Shown here in pieces: positions 42,043-52,070 of a stretch of DNA of 60,095 bases. The stretch's first letter is position 1. Each line of letters opens with the position of its first letter. The translations under genes and the position numbers were made by a program. Where the stretch lies: NCBI GenBank assembly GCA_018056725.1, contig JAGPFF010000010.1:1-60095 (forward strand), read 5' to 3'. The DNA comes from Anaerolineaceae bacterium. GTDB lineage: Bacteria; Chloroflexota; Anaerolineae; Anaerolineales; Anaerolineaceae. The notes under the pieces are model-generated. The model was given only the letters and a program-made list of their open reading frames with translations, was not told the origin of the DNA and did not search any database.

Positions 42043-42615
42043 CTAATCCACAAACTCGATACGCCCGTCCTCCATGCTGGAAATCTGGACCAGGGCTTCA
42101 ATGGGAACATTTAAGTGGGCAAGGGCGAAACGACCACCCTCAAAAGTTTTTTCGATCAGTGTACCAATGCCACAAATCTGCGCCCCGGCAGCTTCGGTCA
42201 GACGTGCCAGACCGAGAATCGTCGACCCGGTGGCGAGGAAGTCATCAATGATCAGCACCCGTTCACCAGGTTTGAGATACTCCGGCGAAACAATGAGCTC
42301 CACTTTGTTTCCTTTGGTATGGGAGGGAGCAATTGTCAGGTAAACCATGTCTGGCATGGTGACGGGGCGGCTCTTACGGGCATAGACCACTGGTACATGG
42401 AGATAAAGCGCAGTCATCAAGGCTGGGGCAATTCCGGAGATTTCTGCGGTCAGAATGCGCGTCGGGGAAGTTGGGCTCAGGCGGCGTGCAAGCTCCTTAC
42501 CACAATCGTCCATCAGCACTGGATCCACCTGGTGGTTGATCAGGCTATCCACCTTGAGGATTCCTCCACCCAGGTTTCTGCCTTCCAGAGCGATTCTTTC
42601 TCTCAACATTAACAT
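42043..42615 (-). CDS. xpt: Xanthine phosphoribosyltransferase
   Basis: A 190-residue enzyme making XMP from xanthine and PRPP. The PRPP loop is VLIIDDFLATGST, and the start ERIALEGRNLGGGILKVDSLINHQVDP plus SGIAPALMTALYL are Xpt-like. GGGAGG lies before the ATG. Its product feeds GuaA, encoded just downstream. The 210-base leader carries a GGTTC hairpin (around 42700), a TATACT and a T-rich stretch, but no guanine riboswitch core was recognised. Confidence 0.92.
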   Translation of the reverse strand: MLMLRERIALEGRNLGGGILKVDSLINHQVDPVLMDDCGKELARRLSPTSPTRILTAEISGIAPALMTALYLHVPVVYARKSRPVTMPDMVYLTIAPSHTKGNKVELIVSPEYLKPGERVLIIDDFLATGSTILGLARLTEAAGAQICGIGTLIEKTFEGGRFALAHLNVPIEALVQISSMEDGRIEFVD

Positions 42616-42829
42616 GAAAACCTCCCGGATAATGAATCATCCATTTGTGAAGCTTGAGGTAAAAAAAGCAATTCCTAAAGCGCACCGCGCCATCAAACCA
42701 GGTTCGATCGTTTGAACCAATACAAGTATAGCATTGCTGAAGCTCTTATTTTGGGATGGCAGCGCTGGTAGAGATCGCAACCTTCATTAGTAATTGAGAA
42801 TCCCCCCTATTTCGGGCGGGCGTGTATGT

Positions 42830-42835
42830 TAGAAT
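42830..42835 (+). promoter_or_regulatory. -10 element of a leaderless maf transcript
   Basis: TAGAAT, six bases before ATG 42842, with no Shine-Dalgarno and no -35 box at normal spacing. Confidence 0.55.
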
Positions 42836-42841
42836 ATTTTT

Positions 42842-43510
42842 ATGACCTCACTGGAAATTGTACTGGCTTCAAATTCACCCCGCCGGCGGGAATTATTAAC
42901 CTGGATGGATCTCCCTTTTACCGCCACCGCTGCGGATATTGATGAAACCCCCCTTGCGGGGGAGTTGCCTGCGGATTACGTTCTGCGGCTGGCAGAGGAG
43001 AAGGCGCGTGCCTGTCAACGACAGGCAGGTTTCGGCGCGGTAATCCTCGCAGCAGATACAACGGTTGCCGACGGCGATGAAATTATTGGCAAACCACGCG
43101 ACCGTGCGGATGCGCTGCGTATTCTACGCCAGCTACGAGGGCGCACTCATTTGGTGCACACCGCCATCGTTGTAGGTGTACCTTCGCGGGGATTAACCAC
43201 AGAAGAATTATGCTCCACTGAAGTGAGGATGCGCCGTTATAGCGAGGAGGACCTGCTGGCATACGTGGAAAGTGATGATCCGCTGGACAAGGCTGGAGCT
43301 TATGCCATTCAGAACCCCCAATTTGACCCTGTGCAGAAGATTTCCGGTTGTTATGCCAGCGTGATGGGTTTACCCCTCTGCCACCTGGAACGATCCCTGC
43401 GCCGCCTGGGGTTTGGCGCACGCAAGGGCATCCCCTACCGTTGTATGCGTGAACTGGCGTATACTTGCCCCATCTTCAAGCGCGTGCTGGCTGGTGAGGA
43501 CGTTGGTTAA
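42842..43510 (+). CDS. maf: Maf-like nucleotide pyrophosphatase
   Basis: A 222-residue Maf/YhdE-type enzyme that hydrolyses non-canonical or excess nucleoside triphosphates (dTTP/UTP type). Signatures: LASNSPRRRELL, DETPLAGE, LAADTTVADGDEIIGKP and DKAGAYAIQ. The C-terminus is about 25 residues longer than in short Maf proteins, with several Cys. It is first in a short run with the PBP gene 23 bases downstream. Confidence 0.92.
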   Translation: MTSLEIVLASNSPRRRELLTWMDLPFTATAADIDETPLAGELPADYVLRLAEEKARACQRQAGFGAVILAADTTVADGDEIIGKPRDRADALRILRQLRGRTHLVHTAIVVGVPSRGLTTEELCSTEVRMRRYSEEDLLAYVESDDPLDKAGAYAIQNPQFDPVQKISGCYASVMGLPLCHLERSLRRLGFGARKGIPYRCMRELAYTCPIFKRVLAGEDVG

Positions 43511-43533
43511 GGAACAAAAAAATAAGGACTACC

Positions 43534-45729
43534 ATGAAGCAAATTTGGCGTGTTTTTATCATCGGGTTGCTGCTGTTAACCTCCTGCAGTAATCCTGGCA
43601 CCCCCGCGGAAACCTTAACAGCAGAACCCACTGAAGCAGGATTGCCAACGCCGGTGGTGCAAACTACCCGCTTGCCGGAAGTGGATGACACGGTAACTGA
43701 TTTTCTGGGCAAGTGGAATTCAGGGGATTATGCCGGCATGTACGCCATGCTGGCACCAACCAGCCGCGATGCCATCAGCGAAGCAGATTTCATCAAAATC
43801 TACACAGACACTGCTACCAGCCTCACGCTCAAAGAAATTCAATATGGTATTTTAACCACTCTGGTCAACCCCACTTCGGCAAAAGTGGGCTATCAGGTTG
43901 TTTTTAAAACCAGTATGTTTGGCGACCTGATCCGTAAGATGGAAATGAGCCTGATCGCGAACGAAAACTTATGGCAGATCCAGTGGGAGAGCGGGTTGAT
44001 CATGCCTGAGCTGAGTGGCGGCAAAAAACTAGCCCTGGCTTTGACTGCGCCTGCGCGCGGGGATATTTATGATAATGACGGGGATATCATTGCCGCGGAC
44101 TCTGAAGCCGTTGCGCTGGGAGTGGTACCCGACCAGATTGCGGATGATCAGATTGGCAATCTGGCAGGGGTGTTGAACCTGGTCACGGGCATCCCCACCA
44201 ATATACTTGTGGATACTATCCGCACGGGCGGGGGCTTTTATGTGCCTATTGGTGAAATCTCCAAGCCGGTTTACGAGAACCGCTACACGGCATTAAATTC
44301 CTTCAGCGGTCTGGTGATCAATGAGTACAGCGCCCGTTATTATGATAACGGAGGCGTCGCGCCACAGGTGATCGGCTATATGCTGAGCATTTCACCCGAG
44401 CAGTTTGAAGAATACAAGAGGAATGGCTATGCCGGGGATGAAAAGGTAGGCGCAGCGGGGATTGAAAAATGGGGCGAATCCTATCTCAGAGGCAAACCCG
44501 CCGCTGATCTTTATGTGGTCAACCCGGATGGAACGTATTCTACCCTTGTGGGCAAAGCTGATCCTCAGGCAGCCAGCGCAATTTACACCACCATTGACAA
44601 GGATCTGCAGGTATTGGTGCAAAAAGCTTTGATTGGCTTTACCGGCGCTGTGGTGGTTGAAGAAGTGGATACCGGGCGCATCCTGGCAATGGCTTCTTCT
44701 CCTGACTTTGACGCTAATAATTTCCTTCCGCAGAACTATAACAGCCAATTTACCCTGGCGGATTTGGTGAATGATGAAGGGAAGCCGTTATGGAACCGGG
44801 CAGCCCAGGCAGCATACCCCCTGGGTTCAGTTTTCAAATTGGTCACAGCCACCGCCGCTCTTGAATCCGGGCTCTACAAACCGGATACCACCTATGAATG
44901 CACCAGCCAGTTTACCGAGCTGCCAGGCTTTGTGGGCAATGACTGGACGTATGATAAAGAGTTGCCGCCTTCAGGAAACCTGACCCTGGTGGAAGGGATT
45001 ATGCGCTCGTGCAACCCCTGGTTTTACCATCTGGGTTTGGATCTCTACCGCCAGAAGGGTGCTGATTATCTTTCAAACTGGGCACGGCTCTATGGCTTGG
45101 GTGAGGCAACAGGGATTGATGCCGTGCTTGAAGAAACCGGGCAAATTAATGACCCCACAACCGAAGGAGCAGCCGTGCAAATGGGGATTGGGCAGGGGGA
45201 TATGCTGGTGACACCCCTTCAGGTGGCGAATATGGTGGCAGCGATTGCCAATGGTGGCACATTATATCGCCCACAGGTAATTCAGAAGATCACCAGTATT
45301 GATGGAACCGAAATCGAATCCTTTAAACCTGAAGTGATTCGTGAAATTCCGGTTAGTGACAGCACGCTTGAAGCCGTCAGGCAGGGGATGGAAATGGTGA
45401 TCAGAAATGAACGGGGCACCGCTTTTCGCCGATTTTTGGGGATGAGCACACCGGTTTACGGAAAAACCGGAACGGCGACTACCTCTGTGCAGGATCCACA
45501 TTCCTGGTTTGCGGGGTTCACCGCCGCCAACAACCCGGAAAAACCGGATATTTCCGTGGCGGTCATTTTGGAATATGCCGGCGATGGGTCTGCTTATGCG
45601 GCGCCAGTCTTCCGGCGAGTGATCGAAGCTTACTTTACCGGAGAAGTGTATACCACCTATCCGTGGGAATGGGATATTTACATTACCCGTACTCCTACAC
45701 AGGAAACGAATGAGACCCCGGAGCCGTGA
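43534..45729 (+). CDS. MecA-like class B penicillin-binding protein, lipoprotein
   Basis: A 731-residue peptidoglycan transpeptidase. The signal peptide ends in a lipobox (LLTSC), an unusual anchor for a class B PBP, which normally keeps a membrane helix. An NTF2-like MecA_N domain (about 50-150) is followed by a PBP dimerisation domain (about 165-340) and a transpeptidase domain with SVFK (Ser nucleophile), SCN and KTGTA. GAGGTTTVEG-type spacing is normal. It resembles MecA/PBP2a-type proteins by domain order, but drug resistance cannot be inferred. The rsgA start overlaps its stop (GTGA). Confidence 0.88.
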   Translation: MKQIWRVFIIGLLLLTSCSNPGTPAETLTAEPTEAGLPTPVVQTTRLPEVDDTVTDFLGKWNSGDYAGMYAMLAPTSRDAISEADFIKIYTDTATSLTLKEIQYGILTTLVNPTSAKVGYQVVFKTSMFGDLIRKMEMSLIANENLWQIQWESGLIMPELSGGKKLALALTAPARGDIYDNDGDIIAADSEAVALGVVPDQIADDQIGNLAGVLNLVTGIPTNILVDTIRTGGGFYVPIGEISKPVYENRYTALNSFSGLVINEYSARYYDNGGVAPQVIGYMLSISPEQFEEYKRNGYAGDEKVGAAGIEKWGESYLRGKPAADLYVVNPDGTYSTLVGKADPQAASAIYTTIDKDLQVLVQKALIGFTGAVVVEEVDTGRILAMASSPDFDANNFLPQNYNSQFTLADLVNDEGKPLWNRAAQAAYPLGSVFKLVTATAALESGLYKPDTTYECTSQFTELPGFVGNDWTYDKELPPSGNLTLVEGIMRSCNPWFYHLGLDLYRQKGADYLSNWARLYGLGEATGIDAVLEETGQINDPTTEGAAVQMGIGQGDMLVTPLQVANMVAAIANGGTLYRPQVIQKITSIDGTEIESFKPEVIREIPVSDSTLEAVRQGMEMVIRNERGTAFRRFLGMSTPVYGKTGTATTSVQDPHSWFAGFTAANNPEKPDISVAVILEYAGDGSAYAAPVFRRVIEAYFTGEVYTTYPWEWDIYITRTPTQETNETPEP

Positions 45730-46637
45730 TCGCTGACCTTTTGCAGGGGATTGTTATCCGTTACCAATCCGGCTTTTACACCATCAAAGCCGGCAGCGAG
45801 ATCATAACGTGTGTCCTGCGGGGCAAATTGAAGCGCCGCAGCGTTCCCGGTGATGTCATTAGTATTGGGGATCGGGTGAAATTCGCGCGCTTGCCCGAGG
45901 GCACAGGCGTGATTGAGGAGATCGAACCACGACACAGTGAACTGGTACGGCTCGATCCTACCCCCAAAGGAGCCTACAGGCAAATACTCCTCGCCAACCC
46001 CGATCAGATCGTGGCGGTTTTTGCCTGCACCTCGCCCACTCCGCGCCTGCGTATGCTCGACCGCTTCCTGGTTATTGCGGAGAAGCAGCGCCTGCAGGCA
46101 CTGGTCATTGCCAATAAAGTGGATCTGGTGGGAAAGCGGGAAGCCCGCAAGCTTTTTTCCATCTATCCACCTCTGGGTTACCGGGTGATCTACACTTCCG
46201 CGGCGAAAAATGAGGGGATTGAGGAGCTGCGGGAAGCGCTGGCAGGGAAAATTTCTGCGCTGGCGGGTCCTTCAGGTGTGGGGAAAACTAGCCTGATGAA
46301 CCGGGTTCAACCTGGTTTGGGTCTGGCTGTACGTGAGGTCAGTGAACATCGGGATCGCGGCAAACATACTACCGTTGTTCGGGAGATGTTTCCACTTACA
46401 GGCGGCGGTTTTGTGGCGGATCTGCCAGGCTTGCGCAAGCTGTCGTTGTGGGATACACAGCCCGAAGAACTGGATGGATACTTTCCGGAAATCCGCGATC
46501 TGGTACGTTTCTGTCAATTCAACGATTGTGCTCATTACGATGAGCCTGGTTGCGCGGTCATCCGCGCGGTTGAGGAAGGCAAAGTGAGCCCGGAACGATA
46601 CGAGTCATACTTGCGCTTGCGCGCCGGCGATGATTAG
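45726..46637 (+). CDS. rsgA: Small ribosomal subunit biogenesis GTPase RsgA
   Basis: A 303-residue circularly permuted GTPase that assists late 30S maturation. An N-terminal OB domain is followed by the permuted GTPase motifs: ANKVDL (G4), TSAAKNEG (G5), GPSGVGKTSLMN (G1) and DLPGLRKL (G3), then a C-terminal zinc finger with FCQFNDCAHYDEPGC. It starts at GTG 45726 within the PBP stop codon, so it is translationally coupled to the cell-wall gene. Confidence 0.95.
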   Translation: MIADLLQGIVIRYQSGFYTIKAGSEIITCVLRGKLKRRSVPGDVISIGDRVKFARLPEGTGVIEEIEPRHSELVRLDPTPKGAYRQILLANPDQIVAVFACTSPTPRLRMLDRFLVIAEKQRLQALVIANKVDLVGKREARKLFSIYPPLGYRVIYTSAAKNEGIEELREALAGKISALAGPSGVGKTSLMNRVQPGLGLAVREVSEHRDRGKHTTVVREMFPLTGGGFVADLPGLRKLSLWDTQPEELDGYFPEIRDLVRFCQFNDCAHYDEPGCAVIRAVEEGKVSPERYESYLRLRAGDD

Positions 46638-46702
46638 TGCTGTAGAGGAATAAAACCCCTATTTTGTCAGGAATTCCATTCAACATTCAGTCAATGTTCA
46701 TA

Positions 46703-46731
46703 TTGACTTTTACGGGAATCGTCGTTATTAT
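46703..46731 (+). promoter_or_regulatory. Sigma-70 promoter of the five-TM protein gene
   Basis: TTGACT (46703-46708) and TATTAT (46726-46731) with exactly 17 bases between, 70 bases before ATG 46801. Confidence 0.75.
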
Positions 46732-46800
46732 AAGTTTCCCCTTTCTATCACGCCGATACTCATCGAAGGGGTAACGTTCAAATTATTGAGGTTTTGCTCT

Positions 46801-47697
46801 ATGAAACCCGAAATGAGCAAAAAAAAGCAAGTCGCGGGACTGTGGTATGGTCTTGCTGCCGGACTGGCGTTTGCGGTTTTTGCCTGGGGGGTGGATGCTT
46901 TCTTGCTTGCCAGTGCGAACAATTCCTTTGCCTGGGTTAAATTCATTCCTGGTCTTTTCATCTGCTTATGCACCGGGGCACTCGTTGGCTGGTTGACGGT
47001 GCGTTTGCAAAATACCTTGCTCGCAATCCTGTTGTGGATCGGGCAAGCGCTCTTATTTGCTCACCTGATCATCTGGCTGCCTCTTAAGATCGCTCCAGTG
47101 CTAATCCGATTGTTCGACCCCGCGTTGGGTGACTACCTCAAGTACCCTTTTTATCCTGAATTAAAGCAGAATCTATGGGTTGGCTTTGCCATCATTGCAG
47201 CGGTTTCCATCATTATCGCCGTGCTCGAAAATATCCTAATCGATCAGGCGCTGTTTTCTGTCGGTACGCATGCGGTGGTTGTTCCTGTGATTGTCGCCAT
47301 GCTGGCATTCAGCCTGGTGGGCAGCACGGGAGATTCATTATTAAACAAACATCTACGTGAGCCGGTGCTGATCGTCGACAAGCTGGTTGATTTCGCTTAC
47401 GAGAACCGGAATAATGAAATCTCCACTGATCTGGCGCGGAAGATGCATTTAAATGCGCTAAAACCAGTGGAAGATCTCCTTACCGATCACCATCGCGTGA
47501 TTCTAAGCAACTTTGACCAATATCTTGGTCAGGTGGATGTACTGGTCATTTTCAAAGGACATTGGGTGAAGTGCGTTACCATTTACAACCAGGTCACAAA
47601 CTGTACCCCACTGTTTGAAAAGCCCTGGATTCGCCTCAGCAGCCGGCTTAAACTTGCCGGGATACTGGAACCGCGCCTCAATGTTTCTGCTGAGTAA
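46801..47697 (+). CDS. Five-TM membrane protein of unknown function
   Basis: A 298-residue protein with five hydrophobic segments in the first two-thirds and a soluble C-terminal domain from about residue 185. It contains LRKMHLNALKPVEDLL- and LVIFKGHWVKC-type stretches without a recognised family. ATG 46801 has GAGG nine bases upstream; a TTG at 46786 is possible. It stands between rsgA and the peptide importer on the same strand but has its own promoter. Nothing in its sequence or context shows what it does. Confidence 0.75.
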   Translation: MKPEMSKKKQVAGLWYGLAAGLAFAVFAWGVDAFLLASANNSFAWVKFIPGLFICLCTGALVGWLTVRLQNTLLAILLWIGQALLFAHLIIWLPLKIAPVLIRLFDPALGDYLKYPFYPELKQNLWVGFAIIAAVSIIIAVLENILIDQALFSVGTHAVVVPVIVAMLAFSLVGSTGDSLLNKHLREPVLIVDKLVDFAYENRNNEISTDLARKMHLNALKPVEDLLTDHHRVILSNFDQYLGQVDVLVIFKGHWVKCVTIYNQVTNCTPLFEKPWIRLSSRLKLAGILEPRLNVSAE

Positions 47698-47819
47698 GAG
47701 AATTGGTAAAGAGAGCTATGTTTTATCTCCCCAAGGTTAAAAAAATGTTTTTAAATTATGGTACACTAATCAATGCCGATATTTTGGAATAACATTACGA
47801 AAATAAAGAGGACTTTTTG

Positions 47820-48812
47820 ATGGTTGAGCAACTACTAAATGTCCAGAATCTGGCTACACAATTTAAGACGCCTGAGGGTACTGTTCATGCAGTAAATGGC
47901 GTTTCGTTTTACCTCAACGAAGGGGAGACCCTGGGGGTTGTGGGGGAAAGTGGTTGTGGGAAGAGCGTCACCATGCTTTCCTGCCTGCGATTGATTCCCT
48001 CCCCACCCGGGAAGATCGTCAGTGGTCAGGCTTTGTTCAAGGGCAAAGATCTGCTTACCATCGACAACGAAGAAATCCGCAAAGTACGCGGCGGGCAGAT
48101 TAGCATGGTGTTTCAAGACCCGATGACCTCGCTCAACCCGGTTATGACCATCGGTAAACAGATGGCGGAACCTCTGATGCTGCACCTCAATATGACCAAA
48201 GAACAGGCGCGCAATCGGTCTATAGAACTTCTGGGCATGGTGGGAATTCCAAATGCAGGGGAGCGGCTGAAAGATTATCCACACCAGTACTCGGGCGGGA
48301 TGCGCCAGCGCGTGATGATTGCCATGGCGTTATCCTGCAATCCACAGATTTTGATTGCCGATGAACCTACCACGGCGCTCGATGTGACCATTCAGGCACA
48401 GATCGTGGATCTGGTAAAGCGGTTGCGAGATGAACTGGGGATGGCGATTGTCTGGATCACCCATGACCTCGGCGTGGTCGCCAATATCGCCCATCGGGTG
48501 ATGGTTATGTACGGTGGTTACATTATTGAAGAATCCGAAGTGAAAGAACTGTACGCCAACCCGCGGCACCCTTACACGCTTGGATTGTTGGGCAGCCTGC
48601 CACAAGTTCACGAAGAAGCTCATAAAAAACTCTTTTCCATTGAGGGTATGCCTCCTGTTCTTTACCAAACGCCCAGATCCTGTCCGTTCGCTCCACGCTG
48701 CCAATGGGTCACAGACCGATGCTGGCAGGAGAATCCCCAGTTAGAGCCTGTTGCAGACGGACATCGGGTGGCATGCTGGGTCAATACCAAAACCGGGAGC
48801 AAGGCATCATGA
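47820..48812 (+). CDS. Dipeptide/oligopeptide ABC importer ATPase DppD/OppD-type
   Basis: A 330-residue ATPase of the peptide-importer family. Walker [10 protein letters not shown], signature YSGGMRQR, Walker [13 protein letters not shown] and the His switch THD are complete. The C-terminal oligopeptide-type extension contains [16 protein letters not shown], a Cys cluster that in this family can bind an iron-sulfur cluster. ATG 47820 is preferred to the TTG one codon earlier. It overlaps the partner ATPase by four bases and is followed by binding protein and permeases in one operon. Confidence 0.93.
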   Translation: MVEQLLNVQNLATQFKTPEGTVHAVNGVSFYLNEGETLGVVGESGCGKSVTMLSCLRLIPSPPGKIVSGQALFKGKDLLTIDNEEIRKVRGGQISMVFQDPMTSLNPVMTIGKQMAEPLMLHLNMTKEQARNRSIELLGMVGIPNAGERLKDYPHQYSGGMRQRVMIAMALSCNPQILIADEPTTALDVTIQAQIVDLVKRLRDELGMAIVWITHDLGVVANIAHRVMVMYGGYIIEESEVKELYANPRHPYTLGLLGSLPQVHEEAHKKLFSIEGMPPVLYQTPRSCPFAPRCQWVTDRCWQENPQLEPVADGHRVACWVNTKTGSKAS

Positions 48813-49789
48813 CTGCTGAAAATAATGTGCTCATTCGAGTAGAAAACCTGGTAATGCACTTCCCGATCTTCCGCGGTGTCGTCCGCCGTCAGGTGGGCGT
48901 AGTCCATGCCGTGGATGGTATCTCCTTTGACATTCACGACGGAGAGACTCTCGGCTTGGTGGGTGAATCAGGTTGTGGCAAATCCACCACCGGTAGAACG
49001 ATTTTGCAGCTCTACAAACCCACCGCAGGAAATGTTTATTTTAAAGATACCAATCTGGTTCATTTGAAAAATGAACCATTACGCCTGATGCGGCGCGAAA
49101 TGCAAATGATTTTCCAGGATCCCTATGCCAGCCTCAACCCCCGTATGACGGTTCGCGATATTATCGGCGAGCCGCTAATGGCGTTTGGTGAAGCTACCGG
49201 CAAGCAGATTGACGAACGGGTTGCCTCGTTACTGAATCTGGTCAAGCTGAACCCAGATTTTGCCAGTCGCTATCCACACGAGTTTTCTGGCGGGCAACGA
49301 CAACGCATTGGCGTGGCGCGCGCGCTGGCTCTAAACCCATCCTTCATTGTCTGTGATGAACCAATTTCAGCGCTCGATGTATCAATTCAGGCGCAGGTGG
49401 TGAACTTGCTGGAAGAATTGCAGCAGGAGCTCAACCTGACCTATCTGTTTATCGCACATGATCTTTCGATGGTTCGCCACATCAGCAACCGTGTTGCAGT
49501 AATGTACCTGGGAATCATCGTCGAACTCGCAGACCGCAACGAGCTTTATCGAAACCCGCTGCATCCCTACACTCAGGCATTACTCTCAGCGATTCCGGTG
49601 GCAGATCCAGAATATAATGAAAAACGCCACCGTATTATTTTGGAAGGTGACGTGCCTTCTCCTGTCAATCCACCTTCAGGATGCCGCTTCCGCACCCGCT
49701 GCCCGATCGCAGCGGAGATTTGTGCGCAGCAGGTTCCTGAATGGCGGGAAGTTCAGGCGGGGCATTTTGCGGCTTGCCACAAAATTTAG
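48809..49789 (+). CDS. Dipeptide/oligopeptide ABC importer ATPase DppF/OppF-type
   Basis: A 326-residue partner ATPase with [32 protein letters not shown] and a C-terminal Cys cluster [18 protein letters not shown] 48809 overlaps the previous stop as ATGA, which fixes the start; the frame extends back to 48704 inside the first gene without support. Together with the first ATPase it energises the two permeases at 52071 and 53146. Confidence 0.93.
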   Translation: MTAENNVLIRVENLVMHFPIFRGVVRRQVGVVHAVDGISFDIHDGETLGLVGESGCGKSTTGRTILQLYKPTAGNVYFKDTNLVHLKNEPLRLMRREMQMIFQDPYASLNPRMTVRDIIGEPLMAFGEATGKQIDERVASLLNLVKLNPDFASRYPHEFSGGQRQRIGVARALALNPSFIVCDEPISALDVSIQAQVVNLLEELQQELNLTYLFIAHDLSMVRHISNRVAVMYLGIIVELADRNELYRNPLHPYTQALLSAIPVADPEYNEKRHRIILEGDVPSPVNPPSGCRFRTRCPIAAEICAQQVPEWREVQAGHFAACHKI

Positions 49790-49896
49790 TAAAAGAGTTT
49801 TTTTGAGGAGGTGATGACAATTCCGGTAGACATGAAGAATAAAGCGCGTCTAAACAACCTATCGACTCGAAAGAATTTCTCACAAGGAGGAGAAAA

Positions 49897-51930
49897 ATGC
49901 GTAAGTTTTATGTAGTGCTTGCTATGCTCATGGTCGTCAGCTTCGTTCTGACAGCCTGTGCGCAGCCGACCGCAGCCCCCACTGCGGCACCTACTGAAGC
50001 CCCATCAGCTGAAACCCCCGCTCCGACCGAGGCTCCAGTAGAAGAAGTTGTCCTGAACCCATATCTGGGTTCCAACAAGCTGGATGGCAATGGTATTCCT
50101 GCGACATTCTTTGATGATGTCCATATCCGCAAAGCCTTTGCCTACTGCTTTGACTGGGAAACCATGATCAATGATGTTTACATGGGCGAGGCTATTCAGT
50201 CCAAAGTCTTGTCTCTGCCTGGCATGCCTGGTTACGATCCGGATGCCCCATACTACACCAGCGATCTCGACAAATGCGCCGAAGAATTCAAACTGGCGGA
50301 TGTCGATAAAGATGGCGTCGCAGCTGGCGAAGACCCCGATGATGTCTGGGAAATGGGTTTCCGTGTGCAGATGCTCTACAACACCGGCAACACCACCCGC
50401 CAGATCATGGCTGAAATCCTGCAGCAGAACCTCGCCACAGTCAATGAAAAATTCAGTGTTGAAATCCTTGGTTTGCCCTGGCCTTCCTACCTGGCTGCTC
50501 AGCGCGCCAAGAAAATTCCTATCATGACCGGCGGCTGGCTGGAAGATATTCATGATGCTCATAACTGGTATCAGCCTTACACCACCGGCACCTATGGCGC
50601 CCGCCAAAATATGCCCGATGACCTGAAAGCCCAGTTCAAAGCCCTGTTGGATGAGGGTGTTGCTTTGATCGATCCCGCTGCCCGCCACGAGGTTTACAAG
50701 CGGTTTAACCAGCTCTATTACGATACTGTTCCTGGTATTCCTATTGTCCTCGCGACTTCTCATGGTTATGAGCAGAAGTGGGTTGAGGGTCGTATCATGA
50801 ACCCGATCTACTCCAACATCTACTACTACACCATCTCCAAACCCACCGATCCCACTGATCCGGATGTCTTCAAGTACGTAACCATCTCCGGTGGACCGGA
50901 TACTCTGGACCCCGCCCTGTCTTACGATACAGCCAGTGGTGAAGTTATCCAGAACATCTATGAAACCCTTGTCTTCTATGATGGCGAAGCCACCGACAAA
51001 TTCGTCCCGCAACTGGCTGAATCCTGGACCACTTCAGATGACGGCACAGTATGGACCTTCAACATCCGCAAGGATGTCAAATTCCATAATGGCGACGTAT
51101 TAACTCCAACTGATGTTGCTTATTCCTTCCAGCGCGGTTTGCTGCAGGGTGGATATTCCTCCCCGCAATGGCTGCTTGCTGAGCCTTTCTTCGGTGTTGG
51201 GATGGATGACATCACCATGCTGGTGGATGAAGGCGCTTCCGCTGATGACCGCGAAGCTTTGATCGCCAACGATCCTGCGGTCCTCAAGGCTGCCTGCGAA
51301 ACCGTCCAGTCAAAGATCGTGGCTGACGATGCCGCCGGAACCGTGACCATGACCCTTGCACAACCCTGGGGTCCTTTCCTCCCGACCATCGCCAATGGCT
51401 GGGGTTCCGTCATGGATAAGAATTGGGTCATTGAGAATGGCGGCTGGGATGGCACATGCGATACCTGGCAGAATTACTATGGCATGACCTCTGCTGAAGA
51501 TCCCTTCACCAAAATTACTAATGGTACCGGCCCCTTCAAGCTGGATTACTGGACTCAGGGTACGGAAGTTTCCCTTGTTCGCAATGATGACTACTGGCGC
51601 GAACCCGCCGCCCTGAAGCAGGTCCTGATCGTAGAAGTCGGCGAATTTGGTACCCGCTTTGCGATGCTCGAAGCTGGTGATGCCGATGCGATCGTTGTCC
51701 CGGCTGAATACCGCACCCAGGTGGATCCGTTGGTGAGTGTTGCCAGCGTCTATGACGCCGCGACGAACACTTATCTGCCAGATCAAAATGTTTGCACAAT
51801 TGACACCAACAAGCTTGGTCTTGAGCGCTTCGAATTGTGCGATACAGCCAATGACCGACCATTGCGCCTGTACATTGGTCGCCCTGGTCTGACTCAGGAT
51901 GTGATCCTCTTCAACTTCAACATCCAGTAA
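49897..51930 (+). CDS. Family 5 peptide-binding lipoprotein with apparently permuted halves
   Basis: A 677-residue lipoprotein (lipobox LTAC, Cys21, then a Pro/Thr/Ala linker) of the SBP_bac_5 family that delivers peptides to the importer. The order of segments is reversed. Residues about 50-320 carry the part that is normally C-terminal (DVHIRKAFAYCFDWETMI, then the Trp-rich end). From about 329 comes TISGGPDTLDPAL, normally the N-terminal beginning, and then FHNGDVLTPTDVAYSF, ending at FNFNIQ where the other half would normally continue. In the related protein at 54275-56260 the usual order is seen. AAGGAGGAG precedes the ATG. Assembly error is the main alternative. Confidence 0.9.
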   Translation: MRKFYVVLAMLMVVSFVLTACAQPTAAPTAAPTEAPSAETPAPTEAPVEEVVLNPYLGSNKLDGNGIPATFFDDVHIRKAFAYCFDWETMINDVYMGEAIQSKVLSLPGMPGYDPDAPYYTSDLDKCAEEFKLADVDKDGVAAGEDPDDVWEMGFRVQMLYNTGNTTRQIMAEILQQNLATVNEKFSVEILGLPWPSYLAAQRAKKIPIMTGGWLEDIHDAHNWYQPYTTGTYGARQNMPDDLKAQFKALLDEGVALIDPAARHEVYKRFNQLYYDTVPGIPIVLATSHGYEQKWVEGRIMNPIYSNIYYYTISKPTDPTDPDVFKYVTISGGPDTLDPALSYDTASGEVIQNIYETLVFYDGEATDKFVPQLAESWTTSDDGTVWTFNIRKDVKFHNGDVLTPTDVAYSFQRGLLQGGYSSPQWLLAEPFFGVGMDDITMLVDEGASADDREALIANDPAVLKAACETVQSKIVADDAAGTVTMTLAQPWGPFLPTIANGWGSVMDKNWVIENGGWDGTCDTWQNYYGMTSAEDPFTKITNGTGPFKLDYWTQGTEVSLVRNDDYWREPAALKQVLIVEVGEFGTRFAMLEAGDADAIVVPAEYRTQVDPLVSVASVYDAATNTYLPDQNVCTIDTNKLGLERFELCDTANDRPLRLYIGRPGLTQDVILFNFNIQ

Positions 51931-51953
51931 GCCAGATCGTCCTTTGAAACAAT

Positions 51954-51984
51954 CATGCGGGAGTCTCAAAAAGGCTCCCGCATG
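51954..51984 (+). terminator. Intercistronic hairpin between binding protein and permeases
   Basis: A 10-bp perfect stem (51954-51963 with 51975-51984) and an 11-base loop, without a T run, 24 bases after the binding-protein stop. It probably protects the abundant binding-protein mRNA or partly reduces read-through to the permease genes. Confidence 0.65.
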
Positions 51985-52070
51985 AATCCCGCGAGTTTTT
52001 CTCTGCGCTATGGGTTGAACCCAGGCGGTTCAAGCCGTAGCGCACAGCAAAACCTGATTTGAGGTGTTCA

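Noticed and set aside
42616..42780. Possible guanine riboswitch before xpt
   Set aside because: The conserved purine-riboswitch core (paired loops and the three-way junction bases) is not found; only simple hairpins are present.
49814..49915. 33-codon ORF with GAGGAGGTG directly before it, overlapping the start of the binding-protein gene
   Set aside because: The Shine-Dalgarno is too close to its ATG, the peptide has no recognisable feature, and the overlapping binding-protein gene has a better site. It may be chance or a leader ORF.
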